This document shows positions 58,216-64,000 of a stretch of 64,000 bases of DNA, piece by piece (the first letter of the stretch is position 1; each line of letters begins with the position of its first letter). Under the pieces are notes generated by a model, which worked only from the letters and a program-made list of their open reading frames with translations, had not been told where the DNA came from and did not search any database. The DNA comes from Progne subis subis (taxonomy: Eukaryota > Chordata > Aves > Passeriformes > Hirundinidae): NCBI GenBank assembly GCA_022316685.1, contig JAKJHU010000033.1, positions 1,168,321 through 1,232,320 of the forward strand, given 5' to 3'. The position numbers and the translations under genes are program-made.

Positions 58216-60459
58216 TTGTAACCCAGGCTGACACAGGGACTCAGAGGATGCATGCCAGGGCCGACCAGGGTGGGACACAGTAGACTAGTCCTTACCTAAA
58301 GGGACCCTAAAATCTGGTGTTTTACACCCCCTGATTTGGCCCCAGCTGGCAGCACTGCCTCTGAAGACAGAGCGACATGGACAGGGTTGGAATCCTGTCC
58401 CAGCTGCAGCAGCCCTGGGCCCAAGAGGGAGGCAGAAAATGCAGCCCCACTTCTCAAAAAATGTATTTTTTGCTTCTTCCTCTCCTGCCCTCAATCCTCA
58501 CCTCCTGCCCTCCTGCTCTGCTCCCCTGGATGCTTCACTCCCTCCAGCTGGGCCAGAATAGGAACTTCCCAGTTGCTGTAGAAACCCAGATGAAGGACAC
58601 ACTTCAAACAAAAATGCCAAACAAGAAATGGCTTTGTGTGAGCCCGGATGGCCGCTTTTCCTTGCCAGGATGTGGTGGCTTTGAGGCCCTTCTTTGGGGC
58701 ACCCTGTATGGATGGGGAGGGCTGTAGGGACAGGGGCGGCTCCCTCACAGCCCCGAAACTTTGTGTTAAGCAGCGAGCAGAGGCTGGGGGTCACTGGAGA
58801 ATGCACTTCAAAGGTGTCCATCACCCAAACGAGGCTGCACTGCAGCCACTGGGGTTCTGACATCCCTGTCAGCTCTGGCACTGTCTCCCCCTTTGGTCTT
58901 ACAGCTGACACCCCTGGGACCTCAAGGGCCATCACCACCTGATTTGCAAGATTTTGGGGTGGTGGAGCAGTTCCCAGCTGGTGGGAAGATGCTCAGGGCT
59001 GAGCAGGGGACAGCTGGGCAGAGGGTGGGGACATCAGCACAAGCCTGAAGGTCCAGGTTGGATGGCCTAGGCGGTGGGCCAGGTGGCAGAGCCACGTCCC
59101 GTGGGCACAGGGAAGTGGCATCAGAGGAGCTGGGTCGGGACGGAGCAGCCAGCAGCCGCTGTGGGCCGGAGCCGTCCCAGGGCCCCCCCGGCGCGTGGCG
59201 GCTGGCGGGGCCGGGGCGGCGCGTGGGTGCGGGGCGCTGCCGGCTGCCGGAGCTGCCATTGTTTGCCTTCAATCAAGATGTTTCAGGCAGAATCAAAAGC
59301 ACCAACTGGGGAAATCATCATCACAAAAAATCTTGCGTCTGCAAAATAGGTCAAGTAAGACTCCAAAGAGAGAGAGTGTCTGATCTGCATTGCAAGGAAG
59401 AATAGCAACAGCTGTGATCTCCAGTATATATGGATGGGCTGGGGGGGGGATAAATATATATATCCATGCATATGTATAACCGCTTACAGCTGTTGGGCCG
59501 TATGTTCATTAGGGCCAACTGTTTTGGAGGCAGAGGGATCAGCGCTAATCGGGAAAGGGAGTTTATCATCACATTCAGAGGCAAAAGTGTCAGGAGCAAC
59601 TGCGGCCCCCCCGCCCCGCAGCCCACACCAGCTGTGCTGTGCTGAATGCACCCAATTCAGGGCCCCTCCCAACCCCCCCAGGCTGTGAGAGCTGTGGCTC
59701 CTGCCCCAGCTCCAAAAGCAGCCGCCAGCCAGGCCTAGCTCTGCCCAGTCCCAGCCCCAAGCACTGTCCCCAGGTGCAGAGAGGTTGCCATGCCTGTTTC
59801 CCCATTCCCCAGATCAGCTCTCCATGCCCACGCCACCAACCCAGCCCCTCACACTAAGGCCCCTTTGCTTATCCCTTCCTGGCTCTGGCCTCACAGGTGC
59901 CAGCTTTAAAAACGAACCCAAAATACATACAAATCCTCCTGTCTGACATCAGGGAGGGTGATGGAGCCGGGGCAGGACAGCTGGCCCAGCCGCCCCAAGA
60001 CGCTGGGCTTTGTCAGGTCAGTTGGGATCCAGCTGTTGCAGGCTGGCGACAGCACAGCGTCCCAGCCCACAGCGATGCTCTCGGCAGGAGGGACTCGCTG
60101 TCCCCAACAGTGTCCCCCTCAGCACCCCAAGCTCCTGTCAGACAAAGAAGTATTAAGTCTTGCAGGCTGTGGCTCTCATTGGTAGCATAAATGTCGCAAA
60201 GCCAAGCAGCAAGGACAGCTTCTATTTAAAAATATCTCTCGTCCAGGTGATTTACTTGCAGGGCGTTCCTGCCAGCTCCTAATGCAGCTCAGACTTGGGG
60301 CCTAACCCACCTGCCAGCCCCCTTTCCTCCTAGGATTATTTACTTGGGGCTGTGTTTGGCTGCCTGGCTGTGCCGCCCAGAGGGCTGCAGCTCGGAGGCG
60401 TGTGGTCACGGCACGTTGCAAGCAGAGGGGCTCCTTCCAGCCCTTCCCCTTGTGAATGT

Positions 60460-61090
60460 GATTTTTTTTTTTTCCTTTTCCCATTAAAAATGATACAGAT
60501 ATTAATCTTGGTCAGATGGCTTCATAGGAAATGCAGAGGGGGCACCCCCCACCCCGTGCTGTTTCCAGCAAGCCTTCGACAGCGTCCCCCAGCACGGGCA
60601 CAAGCCTGACCGCAGCTTTACAAGAGTTTTGCTTCCAATCAGTGCTGGGAAGGGAAATAAGTGAACAGATTGCAATAAAAAATCCAACAAGCCCAAATTC
60701 AGCCAACTGAGCCCGAAGCTGCCATTTCGGCAGGAGCCAATCACGAGGCTGTGGTGTGAGCTTGTTTCCACTTAAACAAAACAAAATAAAATGAAAAAAA
60801 GCTTCAGCCAGCGCCTGGGTGGGTGCCTGGGTGGGTGGGCTGGAGCACGGCCGTGGCCATCGGTCCAGCTGCCCTGCTCCGAGGTGTCCCAGCAGAGCGC
60901 GGCCGGGCTGGGGGATGCCAATGCGGCGGCTGAAATATCCGGCTCCGCGGCCACAGCCCGCTTCTCTGCCCTGATAAAGGCAGGCGTCCGGGGGTGCGAG
61001 GCCGTAAACAGGGAAATACTGGTCGAAGAGGAACAAAAATCTCAGTGTTTTTTTCTCCTGCAGGCTGCAGATTATTATTTTCTCTTTTTT
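60460..61090. promoter_or_regulatory. Candidate conserved non-coding element cluster
   Basis: Two low-CpG, motif-rich blocks (about 60480-60535 and 60630-60790) hold GATATTAATCTTGG, AGATTGCAATAAAAAATCC and GGAGCCAATCACG (a CCAAT box). A more GC-rich block follows. The appearance suggests regulatory sequence, with no coding potential; the claim rests on composition only. Confidence 0.25.
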
Positions 61091-62090
61091 TCTCCTCCCC
61101 ACACCCAATCCGCTCGGTTCCTCGTCCTTTCGGGAGCACTAAATTCATCACGTGGATGTAAAGCGGGGCTCATGCAGGGAAGGGACCCGCGGTTTGCTCG
61201 AGCAGACGCATGCAAGGTCACACGCAGCCTCCCCATAAATTACCGCGTCCCACCGTAAACAGCAACAGGCCAGGGGAAGCGCAGCGGCTTCGGGGGCCGG
61301 GGGCCGCAGGGGCCGATACATAACGTTGTGACAAGTCAAACAACTCTCAGGGTGTTCACTTGCCAGAGAAATATTTTTCACATCCAATCCATTAGGCAAA
61401 CAAGATGAAAAAGTATTTCCTACTTCGCTGAAAAAATACCAGGACTGAGTATAAAGCGTGACTTAAAAGAAAAAAAAAGAGAAAAGAAATTAAGTGTGAC
61501 CATCTTTAATGTTTTTTTTCCAGTGGCTCTGACAGCCTTCCAGGCATCCTGACTGTGCAGGGAGGGAGCTGATGTTTTAAAGAGTTCTAACAGTTTCTCA
61601 CTTTTTGGCCCATCTGGGTGTTGCAGGAACAGTAATGAGTCAGATTAGTTGGAAAGCAGCGGATTTGCTTCCCTCCCTCCTAACCCCCTCCCAACCCCAT
61701 TTCACTGAACTAAACCTAAATAGTTTGCTGCTTTCCTTTTTCCCCTTCCCTTTTCCTGCCAGGTCAGCGGAAAATGTGTTTCATGACATGCTTTTTTTAA
61801 CCTACAACACAATTTTTGAAAAAAGAAGATCCTCCCAGAGTTTCCCTTTCTCGCTGGCTGATTCTCTGATAGTTTTGGAATAGTGAAAATCCAAAGGAAA
61901 AAGGCTTCTTCAATAGTTTTAATCACTTCTAGTACCAGCAACCATTTCTGGTGGGGTGACAGGAGCAATGGAAGAGCAGCTCTGTGGCCTGACTGGGTGC
62001 TTCTTGGGAAGACACAATCCTGTCAGAAGATGAACCTGCTGAAGAAAAAAGGATCACCCCCAAACAACAGTGGTCTTTCTACTAAATTTT

Positions 62091-64000
62091 AATTTATTTC
62101 CTTTTTTTCTTTTTTTTTTTCTTTTTTTTGACAAAGACATCTAAATTATACACTGAGTAACAGCATGACCAGATATTGCAAATATCCCTTTTTGGTGAAA
62201 TACAAAAAGGGAACATAAAAGAAAGAGCTTGCGTGGACCTGGCCAGTCCAGGGAATGCAACAGCCACCACCTTTTGCTTTTGGAGAAGAGTGAGCATGGG
62301 TTGGAGTGGGCTGGTCTCTTCCCAATACTCTTCATAAAAAGAGTCTGGTGACCAGTTATGGTCAGAGAGAGAAGTCATTAATGTGCAAGAAACATTACAG
62401 GTAGTGGGGAAAATGGGAGAAGTTTGAAAGAGGCTTTGGCAAGCATTCTCCAGGGGCAGGAGAGACATTCTCCAGTGAAGCTGCAGAGGAGGACACGGCC
62501 ATAGCTGGGTGAGGACACGAGTCCCTCACACCCAGCACTCGTGGTCAGAGCAGCGGCTTGGACTCAGGTTTTCTGACATGCCCTTGGAGAATTTCACTTC
62601 TCCAGCACCTCTCCCCTCCAGGGAACACAATGGGGCAGGAGCAGGAGAGGCTCCTTTCATCTATCGCAAAGGTAGAACCAGATTTAATGATGTGAAAGTG
62701 AAGCACGGGAGGGGAATTAACCCCTGTGACAAACATCCCGAGGTTTGTCTGTCACTCGGAGCCTTTAAATCACGGCTGGGTTTCTTCCTACCAGAGGGGC
62801 TCTGGTTCAGCCGTGAGTCACCACGGCTGGGTGGGGTTTAACGGGCTGTGTTATGCGGGAGGCCAGGAAAAGAGGAACACAACGGTCCCTTCTGGCTTTA
62901 AAAATCCAGGATTTGATGCGACCTGTGGCAGAGCTCCACCCACCCCGGTGAGACGCTTGGTTCCCCCAGCCTCACTTTAAAGGAGGGGGGAGGCTGACAG
63001 GGCTGGAAGGAAGGAGCCCTGCGTGTGCCACTGCCATGAACCTGGGCGGGGCTGAAGGGCTGGCAGAGGGGCAGAGGCTGCATTCATCGGTGGCAGGCGT
63101 ATCTGGCTGTCCCCAGACAGTTGTCCAGGTGGTTTTTAGCCAGGTGCTGCCCAGGGCAGAGAGCCCTGCAGAGGCCATAGCAGATGTAAATACATTCAGA
63201 TAAGGAGCAGCAAGTGAACATAACCTCAAATCCTTACACATTTTCACCAGTTGCACAGAGAAACGTTTACAATACAATGAACATTTACAGCCATCACTGC
63301 AGGATTATATACCTAAGACACGGTCATTTTAACCCCCCACCTCCATCCTCCCAGCACAGCTCACTCTATCCCGGTCTTCCTGTCTTACCACCTGGCACAG
63401 GAAAACCAAATTAACTACTAGTTTACAGGTGACACTCTGGCAGGTACAGATGCGCACAACCAATATGTGTGGCTACAAGTAAACATAATGAATGAGCCAG
63501 CAAATGTTTCTGGATCCTGAGTTCAATAAGGCAAATTTTCCTTCCCAACTAAAGTGATAGGAAAATTTGACACATTTATTTTACACACATTTCCAATTTT
63601 AACCAACACTGAGACTTAAAAAACCCCACAATCCCCTCCTGGATTCTTTTCTGCCCCAGGAAGCCAACTGTGGCAGTGGTGGGGTGTCACAGACCAAGTT
63701 TGCCATGGCCAGAAGAGTAGGGAGCAGGAAAGCACCTACTCAGGTCCCTTGCAAGTGTGAAAGATCAATGCCTGAGCCCCAAAGGGTGCTTTGCCCTGCC
63801 CTGCCTGGGCCAGTGGAGAGATAGCCAAGCATTTCTCTCTGCATCTGGTTAAGCAATGCAGACAAATCGAAAGCTTGGGGACTATCTGCCACAAAGCTCT
63901 GCCACTCAGCCAGCAACAAGCCTGCCCACAGGAAAGGGCTGCAATTCTTCACGTTGCTTGCATCAGGCAAATACATTATTTGCAAGGAATAATTTGCAGT
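62091..64000 (-). other. Possible 3' UTR of a convergent gene (ARL3 expected by synteny)
   Basis: In human the next gene after TRIM8 is ARL3 on the opposite strand, so its 3' UTR would face this window's right edge. Reverse-strand AATAAA signals lie at 62093-62098 and 63575-63580. Reverse-complement sequence at 63180-63600 is AU-rich and UTR-like. No ARL3 coding exon is visible, so the assignment rests on synteny and composition only. Confidence 0.22.

Larger units (their letters stand above)
55240..62090. other. Intergenic DNA downstream of TRIM8
   Basis: No gene is recognised. GC-rich stretches give short frames on both strands without domains. AT-rich islands at 57.53-57.62, 57.95-58.21, 59.25-59.59 and 60.46-61.1 kb have the look of conserved non-coding elements. 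No CR1 is evident here. Confidence 0.55.

Noticed and set aside
60560..60605. Short AFDSVPQH-like translation resembling a LINE reverse-transcriptase motif
   Set aside because: Only about eight residues match and nothing around them resembles CR1 or another LINE.
1..64000. CRISPR arrays, bacterial operons, integrated viral genes
   Set aside because: There are no regularly spaced direct repeats, no tandem intronless genes with ribosome binding sites, and no retroviral gag, pol or env reading frames.
1..64000. tRNA or other small structured RNA genes
   Set aside because: I saw no convincing A-box/B-box pair or cloverleaf by eye; a dedicated covariance-model scan was not possible.

Overview
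This is vertebrate nuclear DNA, almost certainly from a bird. Two multi-exon genes can be read with confidence, and both have GT-AG introns. The repeats are CR1 LINE fragments of avian type, and I see no Alu, L1 or other mammalian repeats. The gene order SUFU then TRIM8, both on the + strand, matches the order I know from human 10q24.32. I cannot name the species from the sequence alone.

Layout. Positions 1-7594 hold the 3' end of SUFU: part of intron 10, penultimate coding exon 4337-4405, intron 11, and last coding exon 7505-7594 ending in TAG. A 3' UTR follows; its end is uncertain, with weak candidates near 10.9 kb and 13.8 kb. From about 13.8 to 24.3 kb is intergenic DNA with several AT-rich islands that look like conserved non-coding elements. 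It also holds a degraded inverted-arm repeat (23.5 kb) and an antisense CR1 fragment (23.9-24.24 kb). A strong CpG island (24.3-25.45 kb) lies just upstream of TRIM8.

TRIM8 occupies 26527-54257. Six coding exons (570, 96, 234, 32, 116 and 608 nt) sum to 1656 nt, that is 551 codons plus stop, the same length as human TRIM8. Intron 1 is very long (27097-50754) and contains a decayed sense-strand CR1, a run of 72 T, and an 18-bp tandem duplication. The 3' UTR most likely ends after the AATAAA at 55211. From 55.25 to 64 kb is intergenic DNA with further AT-rich, conserved-element-like islands. The right edge may include the 3' UTR of a convergent minus-strand gene; ARL3 is expected there by synteny, but no coding exon is visible.

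Biology. SUFU is the cytoplasmic inhibitor of GLI factors in Hedgehog signalling. TRIM8 is a RING E3 ubiquitin ligase of cytokine, NF-kB and p53 pathways. They are neighbours by old synteny, not a co-functional cluster. I found no CRISPR array, operon, viral gene or obviously new system. The most unusual observations are a 23-bp exact copy of TRIM8 exon 3 inside TRIM8 intron 4, a possible intron-1 read-through isoform encoding only the RING and B-box part, a TRIM8 leader with an alternative splice choice that would remove an upstream ORF, and a coding-like frame in SUFU intron 11.
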